The position numbers and the translations under genes are program-made. A stretch of DNA of 64,000 nucleotides. It comes from Xanthostigma xanthostigma (Eukaryota; Arthropoda; Insecta; Raphidioptera; Raphidiidae). The notes beneath the pieces were generated by a model. It saw only the letters and a program-made list of their open reading frames with translations. It was not told the origin of the DNA and did no database searches. Below, piece by piece: positions 21,434 through 32,506 of the stretch. Numbering within the stretch: the first letter of the stretch is position 1; each line of letters starts with the position of its first letter. Location: assembly GCA_963575645.1 (NCBI GenBank), contig OY754467.1:31431108-31495107 (forward strand), read 5' to 3'.

Positions 21434-24400
21434 TTGATTAACAAATCACCTAAAATTTCGATAAGCATTGCTAACTGTTCTACGGAGGCGTTAGTAGATA
21501 CTGGTTCTGAAATAACGGCTATTTCAGAAACACTCTTTAACTATTTAAATTCTGATAATAAAATTAATTGGATACCCGTATCTAAGTGTCGAGTCAGCGG
21601 TGCGATTGGCTTCAGAACATCAATGATACGAAAACAGATCATAGTAAATATAAAAATTAACAATATCGAAGTTAATTGTAAAATGTTTGTTGTGAACAGT
21701 TTGAGAACTGATGTTATATTGGGGTCTGACTTTCTTAGGGAGCATTCCGCAAAAATTAGTTACATTGATTGTGTTGTTAAATTTCGTATAAATGATATTG
21801 TAACAGAGGTTTCATTTTGTGATTCGGTCCCATGTCAGAGCCAGGAGCCTGTAAGGATGATTACACGTGACTCAAATTCTCCTAAATTAAGGCGAGACAA
21901 TGATATGAGCCGCGAATTCATTAAGAATAATAAAAACCACTATACCGATTCCACATCAATTCTTAAAGCTGATAGTCAGAACTTACTGACTCTCGACTCA
22001 GAATTTAGTGATGTCTTCACTTCTTGTGAAATAGACTACATTTACGACGATGACTACAATGCTGATATTACTTGTAATATTCAAGTTAATAATCTAGCTA
22101 AGTCACATAATATGATAAAAAATTCTAGTACTGATTCTGTCAGACTAAACCTTACGCCGACTTTATGCTATGACGTTGCTAAATACCAAAGTGTTGAGGC
22201 ACGCTCTGCATCAACTCTACTTCATAGAGGTGATATGGAATTGGGAAGTGATAACAAAGCCGTCTGTGTACAACAAAATCACATCATTCGTGCCTTGTCT
22301 GGTGGAAACGAGTCCGGTAGTCAATTATCTTTCCGGGAAATTTTGAATAAATTAGCTCAATATAAAAATTGTACAAATAACGAACCACTAGCCGAACTAT
22401 TGTATAATTATCGCGATATTTTCAATGATTCACCTGGTTGCGCGAATTGTTACACTCACAAACTTGAGCTTAATGATGTCTCTGTTTACAGGGGTCGTTT
22501 ATATGGTATTCCTTATAAATTACGCGAAGCCGTAAACACGGAAATTAAAAATATGCTTTCTCAGGGTGTCATAGCTCGATGTAATACTCCGTATCTCAAT
22601 AGTTTACACGTAGTCCCTAAAAAGGACGGCACTATACGTTTAGTCTTAGATGCGCGGGAGTTAAATAAACGTCTGATTCCAGAAACCAACCGCACTGAAA
22701 ACATAGAACATTTGTTGCAAAGGTTTGAAAAAATTAAATATCTATCCGTTCTCGATTTGACAAAGTCTTTTTGGCAAATTCCAATTCTCAAAGAACACCA
22801 AAAGTATACTGGTTTCGTGGTAAATGGTAAATCGTATGTATTCACGAGAGTTCCTTTTGGAATATCTACTGCCACATCTGCCTTAATTTCTTGCTTAGAA
22901 AATGCTTTAGGTGATTTGTTACAATCGTTTGCGATTAGTTACGTTGATGATATACTAATCATATCACAATCTTACGACGATCATTTGAAGCATTTAAAGA
23001 TGTTGTTTGAGCGCTTAAGAAATTGTGGCATAGTACTTAATTTTAACAAAAGCTCATTTTGCACCAAAGAAGTTCAGTTTTTGGGATACCTGATTTCTGC
23101 TGAGGGGATTCGGCCTTCCCCAGAACGCACCTTAGCTATAGAACACTTTCCAGTTCCCAAAAATAAAAAACAAGTGCAACAATTTCTTGGATTATGCAAT
23201 TTTGACAGGAGATTTATTTATCAGTTTGCAAAAACTGCTAAACCATTATACGATTTGCTAAAAGAATCTAATAGTAAAGCTTTTTCTTGGTCAGTTGAAA
23301 ATGAACTCGCTTTTCAGGAGTTGAAAATAAAATTTGTTTCTGTGACTTTATTAAAACACCCGATAATAGGTAAACCCTATTATATACAAATTGACGCTTC
23401 TTTTTATGCAGTTGCCGGCATTTTATTTCAAGTGACTGATAATAACAATAAAAATGTCCTAGCATTTTTCAGTAAAATATTAAAAGGCGCCCAAATTAAT
23501 TATTCTATAGTGGAAAAGGAATTTTTGGCGTTGATAGAAGCCCTTGAAAAATGGCGTATGTTTTTGTATGGTGAAAGAGTGGTTGCCTACTCTGACTGTC
23601 AAGCTTTATCGCATCTTGTAAAAAAGGGTTGCATTTATAATAGCCGTTTGTTGCGTTGGGGTTTAAAAACGCAAGAATTTGATCTAACGGTTGAATACTG
23701 CCCCGGCAAAATAAATGTGGCTGCTGATGCATTAACCAGGTGTCTGGACACTACAAACTGCATTGACGGGTCCAAAGATTTAATCTACCATCTCTACCAG
23801 TTGAAATATATTAAATTACCAACTCATTTATGCAAATTATATAAAAATGTTGAGAAATTGCAAAGACAAGATAACCAGTGGTCTAATGTGATTAATTCTA
23901 TTGCACAGAAAACGACTGAAAATGAAATTGTAAATTTAACTCCGAAATGTCCTTACGGCTTATATCTAAATATTCTATTTAAATACAATTTTATGAGTAA
24001 AAGCTGGCAACTTTGCTTACCCGAACAATTGGAATTTGAAACAATCAAATATTGGCATATAAGCTATGGACATCCAGGAATTAATAAACTGTATCACTTA
24101 TTACGTAAACATATCTATTTCACAAATATGAGAGAAAAGATAGCAAAATTCGTTAATTCGTGTATTCCCTGTTTAACAGCTAAATACCCTTCTCAATACT
24201 TGTACGGTCCCATGAACCCTATCATTGTAAATGATAAAAACGAACTTTTATCAGTTGATGTTTTAGGACCCCTTACCCGTTCAACAGGTGGATGTTTGCA
24301 CATTTTAGTCGTCCTAGATATGTTTACGAAATATGTCTCGTTATATCCGATGCGTAGAGCAACGACCAATGTCATGGTCAAAAAATTGATAAATTTATAT

Positions 24401-25081
24401 TTTCCACAACATGGAAGGCCTAAAAAGGTCCTAACTGACAATGCGGCGTCCTTTCGTTCGCAGAAATGGGTGCGGCCTCTGGAAGACCTGGGGGTCAAAG
24501 TTATGTACACTTCTCCCTATACGCCAAAGTGCAATCCGGTGGAAAGATGTAATCGACAGGTTGGCACGTTGCTGCGTCTCTACTGTAATGGTCAACATTC
24601 GACATGGATGCGTAAATTGCCTGCTATTCAACGTTACATCAACGAGAACGTCCACGAAGTCACCCAGTGCATCCCACACGAACTGCAGTACGGTCAGAAA
24701 ATCCGACCCCATCTTCAGCGTTTGATTGAGTATCCTGTTTCTGTTGGTGCCGATACAGATGACGACAATGTTCTTGTTAGACATCGTATTGAGCAAAAGG
24801 CTCGATATCGCCAAGCCTATCATCAAAGAAACCATAAGTGCGTTAGTTTATCGCCAGGCGATTTTGTTCTTATTAAAACGCATACTCTATCGTCATTAGT
24901 TGATGGAAAATGCAAAAAAATCGATTTATTGTACAAAGGTCCATACCGCATAAAAGTCTGTAAGGGAAACAATACTTATATTTTGCAAAAACTACAATCT
25001 GATAAAGAGTTGGGTCCTGTACACTTGGAACAATTGCGAAAAATTAATAGTGTAAATAATGGGTTTAATTTTGAAGTATAA
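21434..25081 (+). CDS. pol: pol of the LTR retrotransposon: protease, RT, RNase H, integrase
   Basis: An open frame of about 1,215 codons. The true start depends on how pol is expressed after gag. In order: an aspartic protease (ALVDTGSEITAI near residue 15); reverse transcriptase from about 350 with VLDLTKSFWQIPI and the YVDD catalytic box near 502; RNase H around 640-770 (IQIDASFYAVAG, YSDCQAL); an H2C2 zinc-binding region (HISYGHPGINKL ... NSCIPC); and an integrase core with its Asp-Asp-Glu residues in SVDVLGPL, LTDNAASF and NPVERCNRQ. These copy the RNA into DNA and insert it into the host genome. The A+T-rich codon usage matches the surroundings. Ty3/Gypsy is secure from the domain order; the lineage within it is not. 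Confidence 0.95.
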   Translation: MINKSPKISISIANCSTEALVDTGSEITAISETLFNYLNSDNKINWIPVSKCRVSGAIGFRTSMIRKQIIVNIKINNIEVNCKMFVVNSLRTDVILGSDFLREHSAKISYIDCVVKFRINDIVTEVSFCDSVPCQSQEPVRMITRDSNSPKLRRDNDMSREFIKNNKNHYTDSTSILKADSQNLLTLDSEFSDVFTSCEIDYIYDDDYNADITCNIQVNNLAKSHNMIKNSSTDSVRLNLTPTLCYDVAKYQSVEARSASTLLHRGDMELGSDNKAVCVQQNHIIRALSGGNESGSQLSFREILNKLAQYKNCTNNEPLAELLYNYRDIFNDSPGCANCYTHKLELNDVSVYRGRLYGIPYKLREAVNTEIKNMLSQGVIARCNTPYLNSLHVVPKKDGTIRLVLDARELNKRLIPETNRTENIEHLLQRFEKIKYLSVLDLTKSFWQIPILKEHQKYTGFVVNGKSYVFTRVPFGISTATSALISCLENALGDLLQSFAISYVDDILIISQSYDDHLKHLKMLFERLRNCGIVLNFNKSSFCTKEVQFLGYLISAEGIRPSPERTLAIEHFPVPKNKKQVQQFLGLCNFDRRFIYQFAKTAKPLYDLLKESNSKAFSWSVENELAFQELKIKFVSVTLLKHPIIGKPYYIQIDASFYAVAGILFQVTDNNNKNVLAFFSKILKGAQINYSIVEKEFLALIEALEKWRMFLYGERVVAYSDCQALSHLVKKGCIYNSRLLRWGLKTQEFDLTVEYCPGKINVAADALTRCLDTTNCIDGSKDLIYHLYQLKYIKLPTHLCKLYKNVEKLQRQDNQWSNVINSIAQKTTENEIVNLTPKCPYGLYLNILFKYNFMSKSWQLCLPEQLEFETIKYWHISYGHPGINKLYHLLRKHIYFTNMREKIAKFVNSCIPCLTAKYPSQYLYGPMNPIIVNDKNELLSVDVLGPLTRSTGGCLHILVVLDMFTKYVSLYPMRRATTNVMVKKLINLYFPQHGRPKKVLTDNAASFRSQKWVRPLEDLGVKVMYTSPYTPKCNPVERCNRQVGTLLRLYCNGQHSTWMRKLPAIQRYINENVHEVTQCIPHELQYGQKIRPHLQRLIEYPVSVGADTDDDNVLVRHRIEQKARYRQAYHQRNHKCVSLSPGDFVLIKTHTLSSLVDGKCKKIDLLYKGPYRIKVCKGNNTYILQKLQSDKELGPVHLEQLRKINSVNNGFNFEV

Positions 25082-25142
25082 AAAAATAAAAAAAAAAAAA
25101 ATCTTTTTGAATATTTTTTTTTTTCTCCGTCCTGGGGGATAA

Positions 25143-25722
25143 TGTAACGGAACGTTATATTTTGATCACCCTGTAATTCTTTTTGTTTTTTTTTGAAAGT
25201 TTGATTTTGTAGGATTGTACTGGTCAGTCAGTCGACAAAAAGATTCCTAATGATAAGGTCATATAAATCGATTTTTTTGATAAAAAGTTACTGAAATATA
25301 TTTAGAATTTAAGTTAAAAATTTATAAATAAAATAAAATAACCAAACTTATTTATGTTAAAAATATTAAAATTACAAATAACAAAGTATATATATCTATT
25401 AAAATCTACAAAAAACAAACAGAAATTAAAATTACGAAATCCAGTTTATATTAAAAATTGCAAAAAATTAAAATTTATATTAAAATTGTGAAATTATAAA
25501 ATTATAAAATAAAACCAAAATTTATATCATATAAAATTAATAAAAATACAATTATTCTAAGGTAAGCGAATTATTTTATTATTAGTATAGATCAAGTTAT
25601 TTTACCTTTCACGATTACGGAAAAGAGCCATTAACATAAGCCATTTGTTTTCCGGAGATGCTAATTGACCGATAAAATAAAAATTAATTTTGGAAAAGGC
25701 ATACATAACACCGTACGCTACA
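25143..25722 (+). repeat. 3' LTR
   Basis: 580 bp, same ends and, by reading, same sequence as the 5' LTR. A short purine tract (gggggataa) lies just upstream. Confidence 0.95.
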
Positions 25723-25726
25723 GTAT

Positions 25727-26309
25727 GATGTTAATTGTAGATATAACTCGGAGGGAACCGTGACAAAAAAAGTTTGTAGATCACTCCACTACAAAACATG
25801 ACGAGCCTTAAGCGAAACAACTGCACATCTCTAATCATTTACAATGAACATTTAGAATCGGTTTTTTTGCCATCGTAACGAGTTACACAAAAGTATGCAG
25901 TAACTATAAGTAAAGAGCGGATCCGATGAAGCATTATTTTAATAGTTCACGTAGCCTTGCATGTATGTATATATATATATATTTGTTCAGAGAGATGAAC
26001 ACAGACGATAATCGGATTCGGTTCCCGTCGGCCAACTGGGATAGTTAGATCCTGCATAACGATTCCCGTTTATCATCATCATCGCGGGTGTTTAGTTCGC
26101 GTGACACGGTACATTCTTCCTGTCAGTCGGTCTGGAGAGTGTACACATATAAAGAGCAGCACTAGCTGCGGCATTGCTACCGCACCCTGCTAATGGCTTG
26201 CCCTCGCTTTCCCTCCCCCACACTGAACCTTTATCCTCTCTGCACTGAATACAGGGTGTCTTCTCGTTCAAAAGCATATTATATCTACAAAGCTCGCGAT
26301 ATTACCACG
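25727..26309. other. Stretch between the LTR element and the fold-back element
   Basis: Contains a short (AT)n run at about 25,969 and moderately GC-rich sequence from 26,000 on. No coding signal or known element. Confidence 0.35.
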
Positions 26310-26399
26310 GGTAACACGTCATAAGATCCGCGGACATTATATCCGCGACCTTAGATCCGCGACAGTATATCCACGATAGTATATCTGCTTGCAAATATA

Positions 26400-27328
26400 A
26401 AGGGTCTTTCAACAAGGACGGGTCGATGTTGACAGTTTGTGGCGGCCATGCTGTTTTGGCGGCATCTGTCAAATCTGTTTTTTCTTTTTCAGTCATTGAT
26501 GCCAAATCACCATCGCAAGTTACACGACTGAGCAGCATGTCCAAATGATAAAACTTTATTATGAAAATTCGTTAGTGCAAACGTTGCGCGCATTGCGTCA
26601 ATTTTACGGCAGACGCGGTGGCCCTTCAAAGTCGACTCTCCAACGTTTGGTGGCTAAATTCGAGACGACTGGTTCAGTAAACAACCAACCAACACCCTTA
26701 TGGCAAAGGATCGCCAGATCGGCCGAGAACATCGCCGCTGTCCGTCAGAGTGTGCAGGAGACTTCGAGGCAGTCGATTTCTCACCGTGCACAAGAACTCG
26801 TCCTTTCGCAGACTTCAATTTGGAGAATTTTGCGTCGGGACTTGGGCCTGCACCCGTACAACATCCAACTGACCCAGGAGCTCAAAGTTAATGATCACAG
26901 ACAACGCCGTTTGTTCGCTGACTGGTCTTCGGAACGTTTGGAAGAGGACCCCTATTTTGGCCGAAAAATAATCTTTAGCGACGAGGCGCATTTTTGGATG
27001 AATGGTTTTGTTAATAAGCAAAATTGCCGTATATGGGACGACCACAACCCACATGAGGTTCACCAGGTGGCAATGCATCCACAAAAAGTTACTGTTTGGT
27101 GCGGATTTTCGTCAGATTCAGCCGGATCTATGCAGTAGAGTCATTGAAAATTGGACCTCTCGGATCCGTGCCACCGTTCGAAGCCGCGGCGGACATTTGA
27201 ACGATGTCATATTCCATACATAATGGCATAAGTGGGCCTTTCAAACAAAAAAATAATTTCGTTAATATCTCACACACAGCTTGTTTTATTCAATTTCAAC
27301 ATCGACCCGTCCTTGTTGAAAGACCCTT
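26400..27328 (+). mobile_element. Mariner-like (Tc1/mariner) element, internally deleted
   Basis: Inverted ends AAGGGTCTTTCAACAAGGAC and its complement match over about 33 bases (26,400-26,432 and 27,296-27,328). TA lies on both sides (26,398-26,399 and 27,329-27,330). It carries one transposase gene that has lost its middle. At 929 bp it is shorter than the usual 1.2-1.4 kb. Confidence 0.92.
26545..27138 (+). pseudogene. Mariner-like transposase, internally deleted
   Basis: The frame from ATG 26,545 gives 197 codons. The N-terminal part is a helix-turn-helix DNA-binding region (LRALRQFYGRRGGPSKSTLQ, then SQTSIWRILRRDLGLHPYN). The catalytic domain begins with IIFSDEAHFWMNGFVNKQN, which holds the first catalytic Asp, and reaches VTVWCGF. 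The frame then jumps to the C-terminal end of the family, read in another frame as IQPDLCSRVIENWTSRIRAT followed by RSRGGHLNDVIFH (about 27,118-27,220). The segment with the second and third catalytic acidic residues is gone. It cannot cut DNA but could still bind the ends. The family protein may begin further upstream than this ATG. Confidence 0.9.
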
Positions 27329-27605
27329 TATCTGCGACAATATATCCGAATAAACCGGGGTGAACGATAAACGGGTATGCGAATTGTAATTTCGGGGTAT
27401 GCGAATTGTCTCGCAGTGAAACGGGAAGGGGCAAATGTAGAGTTTTTAAAAAAAACAATTCCGGCGTGAACGATAAACGGGTATGGTAGTTATTGCGGAT
27501 ATAATTGCATGCAGATATATTGTCGCGGATATATTTGCAGGCGTATTTAAAGTCGCGGATATAATGTCGCGGATGTAGTATCCACGGATAATACGTCGTA
27601 GAACC

Positions 27606-28059
27606 ATTACCACGATCGTAAATAATAAGGTCTTGGAAAATTTACCGGGTTTTAGATGGCGGGAGTATCACCACTCGAAGTACTTTATCTTTGTTAGGCT
27701 AGACTTGGGATGTCCTTCGTCGGATATGTCTCCTGTCTTTCTTTAGAATGCATCTTAACATCATATTTTGACATACAGTATGATTTCATCACGAGATCTG
27801 TCGTCATTCGTCAAGCCCCAACAATGAGTATGAGTAGTTCCCGAATGAGAGTGCATATGCATGGGCGTACCCAGCGAGAGGCAGGTTTTTAATACTTTTG
27901 AGTTTCGTTTTAGAAGAAATGGTGTTATATTTACCGCCCCCCCCCCCTCCTCAACGGTCAGATGCTGGGTAAGCCTGTGTCGAACGTCTGGCTTGTTCGG
28001 ATAGGCTCAACGTTTTACACTACGGAGAATATCCTGTCCATTTAAACTTTAGCACCGAT
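27606..28059. other. Stretch with a poly-C run
   Basis: A run of 11 C lies at 27,937-27,947. Nothing else is recognised. Confidence 0.4.
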
Positions 28060-28640
28060 TTTTTTTTTGTTTAGAGGTTCCCTCAAACAACATATTTTTG
28101 GAAAAAGTCTGTTATTCTGTTTGTCTGTGAACACGATACACATCAAACGAATGAACGGATTGATGCCAAATTTTGAGAGAATGTTTGCTCTGCAAATATA
28201 AAGAATCCAATTTTTTGGGGGAAAACGGCGCATGCACAGAGAGATATATTATGCTTATAAATATTTTATATTATATTGGTATAGTTTTTATAACGGTTTA
28301 TTATTTAATTTATTTGTTTTTAAGTTTTGTGAAACATATTTTCTTCTAAATTTTGGAAATATTTTGAAAATATAAAAATCAGTTGTACTGTTATTCCAAA
28401 GACCTGTCAAAAAGACAATAAGACTTAACGTACAAGCATATGCTTTGGTTAATTTTTATATGTGAAACCATATTATGTAACCATGTAAATCATTAGCAAA
28501 GATCATAATATTTATTTCTAGTCGTTACCCGCGTTCCCGCACGCGTTAAAAAAAGTTTTATTATATTTATTACAATATGCCAAATATCAATATTTTTGGA
28601 GCTGGAATAATTCTGTTGCCAAATTGACTGTATTTTTTCC
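28060..28640 (+). repeat. R-B repeat copy, diverged
   Basis: Follows the R-B order: aacatatttttggaaaaagt, gtctgtgaacacgatacac, aacggcgcatgc, agtcgttacccgcgttccc, and a worn 3' end (gagctggaataattctgttg). The 5' hairpin is lost. Confidence 0.78.
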
Positions 28641-29277
28641 TTCAACACAAAATTGTCAGTGAAATATTGGAACGAAACGTTCCACGGACAACAAAAAAAT
28701 GTCCCTTGTTCGTTTGGTCTTTAGATTTATTCTGCACCAGCGTAACCAAAATTCAAGAAGCGATTCGTAATAATTATTGGAGTGGTAAAACAATAAAATT
28801 ATATACGCAAACCCCTCCCAGACATAAAATCTGTGCCGTTTACATTATATTGTAAAATATGTGTATAACTAACTTCCTAAATTATAAACATGCAGTATAG
28901 CTGTTAGATTCATCGTGGTCTACGTTTCCCGTGGAACCGAGACAGACGACGGTACTACCTACTATTTTTGAGCGGTGGTAGGATTGACTCGAAAATGCTT
29001 GTATCGTAAAATGCACCCTAATTCAGGCTGTAGGTATAGTCAAAGATTCAACAATAAAATTTCATATTGAAATAATAACTGCAGCCCTGTATAGACAGTG
29101 TTAATTAATATATCAGTTGCTTTTCTAGGTCGTCACTAGTGACGAAAGAAAATAGACCAAAATATTTTGGCACTAAATAACATAAGTATTTAAAGTGTTC
29201 TAGCTCTTAAAAACGTTCACTCTTGTGTTCTGTAATCGGTTGTCTGTTAACTGTCGACTGTTTCTAATCTAATATTA
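28641..29277. other. Stretch without recognised features
   Basis: No gene supported. The last three bases (TTA at 29,275-29,277) are the target duplication of the next element. Confidence 0.35.
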
Positions 29278-29715
29278 AGTCCACTGCACACGAGGCTTGA
29301 TTTGCTGCTAGATTCATTGCTAGATTTCACTACTAGTTTTCTAGCGCTGGTTTTCTTGTCCTCGCTTCACACGAGACGTCTTTACAAGCTTGTTCTGCAG
29401 CTGGATTCGGTGCGCGCGTAGTAAGGGAACGATAACAAAAGTGAACGTTTATTGTCTCCAAAAGTCTAAACAGAACACACACTATGGCATCTCTGCTTTG
29501 GCACAGTGTTTGCTTGTGAGCGTTAGTTCATGTCGCCCACGTGACAAGATACTGCTTCCTGATTGGTATTTGCTCATACCTAGCAGACAACGTAGCAAGA
29601 AAAATAGCACCTGTTGTAGCAGGCGAGCCCGCAGTGACGTCATTTCCTGCCTCGTACCCAGCTTGCCGGCCAGCAGAAGTCCCAGCAGTGTTTCTCGCCT
29701 CGTGTGCAGCGGCCT
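29278..29715. mobile_element. PIF/Harbinger-type MITE
   Basis: Ends agtccactgcacacgaggc and gcctcgtgtgcagcggcct are inverted repeats with two or three mismatches. TTA lies on both sides (29,275-29,277 and 29,716-29,718), matching the 3-bp TWA duplication of the PIF/Harbinger group. 438 bp, GC-richer than the surroundings. The open frame inside shows no transposase motif. Confidence 0.78.
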
Positions 29716-29744
29716 TTATAAAGAGGTAAAGTTTGGATATCGAA

Positions 29745-29915
29745 GATAATTTCTAATAATTTCAAAAGTTTTGTCACCAATATTTAGAATAGACCTTCAG
29801 AATGGACATAGGCTATATAGGTATAATGTTAAATTTAAGCGTTTTTTGTGGAGACTGGAGAGTAATTTTGCAACGTAAGTCAGCGAAAAAACGGTGGCAA
29901 TTTACAAATTTGAAC
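29745..29915 (+). repeat. Dispersed repeat shared with 36.1 kb, copy 1
   Basis: Matches 36,075-36,250 through tatttagaatagaccttcag, aatggacataggctatata and cgaaaaaacggtggcaattt. The family is not identified. Confidence 0.7.
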
Positions 29916-31397
29916 ATTTAAACCAAAACACAATTTAAACAATTACACAGTATACACATATTAAACTTTCCACATAGTCAATTTAACTTTACTTATTTAC
30001 ATTATAGGTACATATACACAGCACTAATGTTACAATCTTACACCAATAAAAATTAGAGTCAAAAGAGGTAAAAAACTTTATACGTGATACGATATTATAC
30101 AACATAAAAATGTGTATTGGCTGCGCGCGCCAGTTCACTGCTGGCCAAGGGCAAGCAGATATATTGTTAATTCAAGATTTTACCCACCCAAAAATCGCTT
30201 AACGTGCCTATAGAAATTTTTTTCACTCCAAAAATTAGTCAAAAGTTCTAATAAAAAAACAGAACGTTTTTGAAAACTGTGTAAATACCAAGTGTTCCAG
30301 AATCTAGAAAGACTTGCTTTTTTCACAAAACGGAAAATTCGTATTAGCAAAATTTCTACAATAATTAATTCCAAGTAATTAGACGCATTTTGACCTGTGT
30401 TGTCCAACGTCTATAATCTACACTATTTGCCTATTCTAAGTATTAGTTTATCCCGATTTTTGCCGTAGTATATAACCACAACGTAGAAATACATACTGAA
30501 CTGTGATATAGGTATGTGAAACAATTTTAAATAAGTGAAAATTTCGATTACGCTTGCTATCGCTAGTATATCGTACTTTCACGACAATCTCAGAGTTTCG
30601 AAATCGTGACAGATAAAACGGTTTGAATCTTGAGAGCGGTTATTTTGATTAATCCATAAATAACGAACCATTTTTGAACAGCTTGTAGTGCGCCCCGGCA
30701 TTTGCACCCTCCCAACGGGTCGGTGCGGCGACGATGCTTTAGCTAATGCACACCGGCAGAGAAAATTAGCCAACGAAGACTGAGAGAGATAGATAGATAC
30801 ACTAGCCACAAAACAAAACACAAACCGTGTATACAACTATATAACTGTAGGGGTCGCAGTCATTTGATTCCACAAATATCAGAAATCAGTCTACCATAAA
30901 CACCTAATCAATATTATAATAAAATAAAACTAAATTTTCTAATTTTTATGTAAACATTTTAAATATGTTTTATTTTAAGAAAAATTCCGTTTTCTTAGAA
31001 GCTTAATTTCGAAAAAATTGAGAATCACTGCTTCATTTGTTCTGTTAATATAATGTGTACAGTATGAAAAGATACATTAAATAAATTAAAATAAACGCCA
31101 TATGAACCTAATAAATACGGTAGAGTAATATTAAAAATTAAAGATGACAGGGTATGATTACGCCGTACAAGAAAACTAATTCTGTGAATTTCAGAGAAAT
31201 TTCAAACTCGTCAATTGCACGTTCTATTATAGAAAGGTAGCAAATTTTATAGAGTTAGTCATCATTATAGTAAGGTTTGCTTAATGGAGCGGCAAAGCAA
31301 CGAAACAATGTTAAGCATACCCGTCCTATGCATAAAAGCATACTATGTCGCTTATATTTACATTGTGAAGTATAACTCACTCCTTAAATGTTGTATA
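29916..31397. other. Long stretch without a gene
   Basis: Bases about 31,255-31,375 resemble 59,600-59,700 (catcattata...ggtttgcttaatg, cgtcctatgcataaaagc), a dispersed repeat. Around 30,690-30,740 there is a GC-richer patch with no ORF of note. Confidence 0.4.
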
Positions 31398-31484
31398 CAG
31401 TGGAACTTCTTTAATTAGAAGTCGAAGGGATCGACCTAAAACTGCGGATTAACGAGACTTCAATTGATCGAATTATTGAAGTTG

Positions 31485-31597
31485 ACGTCGTTTCTTTCTT
31501 TAAAATTGTCAAACCATCCTACGCTGGCCTTGAATAATTGATCTATCTCAATGCTTTTGGCAAACTCCTCAGCTTTACTTCTGACTCTATGCATACA
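31485..31597 (-). pseudogene. Tigger transposase fragment (second half of the CENP-B-type DNA-binding domain)
   Basis: Reads AEEFAKSIEIDQLFKASVGW then FDNFKERND on the minus strand. It matches the 'A..FAK.LG...F.AS.GWL..FK.RH' segment of the second helix-turn-helix of Tigger/CENP-B-like proteins. It stops shortly after, and the catalytic domain is absent. Confidence 0.8.
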
Positions 31598-31599
31598 TA

Positions 31600-32469
31600 C
31601 AGCGTGTCCACGGAAGTTCTTTACAAATGGATTTTTTTTTAATTAATTATTGGAGCAAAAATTTTTCTCTGTGGAAAAGTTCTGATTCGTCCAAAACCTC
31701 TAAAACACCAAAGAAAATTTTTTTCGGCCTAAAATTATACGAGGGAAATCAAAAAGTTTTATTTTACTAAAAACAAAAATTATCTGTGATATTCAAGATT
31801 TTCGCCCGTAGTAAGCCTGGAAAACCAAAGAATAGCACGTATTAAATGTCAAGTAATTGAAAATAAAATGCCTGTAAAATTAAGTTTACAAGAAAAAATA
31901 GAATTAGTGTTAATTGTACAGACAAGCTGCATTGGAAGATATTCTGCAAACCCTTGCCCAGCCAGATCACCCGATTTGACACCCCTAGATTATTTCCTCT
32001 GGGGCTATCTAAAGAAAATGGTGTACTCTAAAAGACCTTTTAAGATATTGATCAATTGGAAAGGATTATCACCGAAAAAATCCATAAAATTCCTTCTACA
32101 ATAATTCAAAATTCAGTGACGGATTTTGGAAGGAGAACCGTTCTTTGCATGGAGAGAGATGGAGGATATGTTGAATTCTGATTTATAATTCTGAATAAAT
32201 AATTACTTAGAAGTTATAGTTATGCTATTATTTTGAATTAAATTTGATTATGTAACTAATTTTACGAAAATCTTGAATATCACAGATAATTTTTATTTTT
32301 AGTCAAATAAAACTTTTTGATTTCCATCGTATAACTTTAGGCCGAAAAAAATTTTCTTTGGTGTTTTAGAGGTTTTGGACGAAGCAGAACTTTTACACAG
32401 ACAAAAGTTTTTACTTCAATAATTAACAAAAAAAAATTCCATTTGTAAAGAACTTCCGTGGACACGCTG
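31600..32469 (+). mobile_element. Mariner-like element with 205-bp terminal inverted repeats
   Basis: Left arm 31,600-31,804 and right arm 32,265-32,469 are inverted copies of equal length with few differences (cagcgtgtccacggaagttc at the tip). TA lies on both sides (31,598-31,599 and 32,470-32,471). Arms this long are unusual for mariner-type elements, where 20-40 bp is common. The element sits inside the Tigger remnant. Confidence 0.92.
31868..32104 (+). pseudogene. Mariner-like transposase remnant, internally deleted
   Basis: 78 codons from ATG 31,868. The start MPVKLSLQEKIELVLI is the transposase N-terminus. It then jumps to PARSPDLTPLDYFLWGYLKK, the segment around the last catalytic Asp of the family. 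Beyond the stop, another frame (about 32,105-32,180) reads like the usual C-terminus (RRTVLCMERDGG). Most of the DNA-binding and catalytic regions are missing, so it is inactive. Confidence 0.88.
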
Positions 32470-32506
32470 TATATTAAAAAAAATATCAGCATGACATAAT
32501 AATTAT

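Larger units (their letters stand above)
18884..25722 (+). mobile_element. Ty3/Gypsy LTR retrotransposon, whole-looking and young
   Basis: A 6,839-bp element with two 580-bp LTRs, a primer-binding site, gag and pol. The 4 bases gtat flank it on both sides (18,880-18,883 and 25,723-25,726). The LTRs start TGT and end ACA and read as identical, which means insertion was very recent. Pol order is protease, reverse transcriptase, RNase H, integrase, which is the Ty3/Gypsy (Metaviridae) order. There is no env-like ORF between pol and the 3' LTR. It looks whole and I see no breaks. An A-run of about 27 lies in the leader. Confidence 0.95.
26310..27605. mobile_element. Fold-back element with 'ccgcga' arms, split by a mariner-like element
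   Basis: The left side (26,310-26,399) has acgtcataagatccgcgg, attatatccgcgac and gtatatccacga. The right side (27,500-27,605) has the inverse: gtcgcggatataatgtcg, gtatccacggat and aatacgtcgt. Each arm is itself built of roughly 17-base repeats of tatatccgcga. The centre has two direct copies of gtgaacgataaacgggtat (27,361 and 27,472). Without the inserted element it would be about 360 bp. No ORF of its own. The superfamily is not known. Confidence 0.7.

Noticed and set aside
24193-24835. Antisense frames of 105 and 134 codons
   Set aside because: Shadows of pol on the other strand.
29390-29749. 119-codon frame
   Set aside because: Lies mostly within the Harbinger-type MITE and crosses its end; no motif, Ser/Arg-rich by composition.
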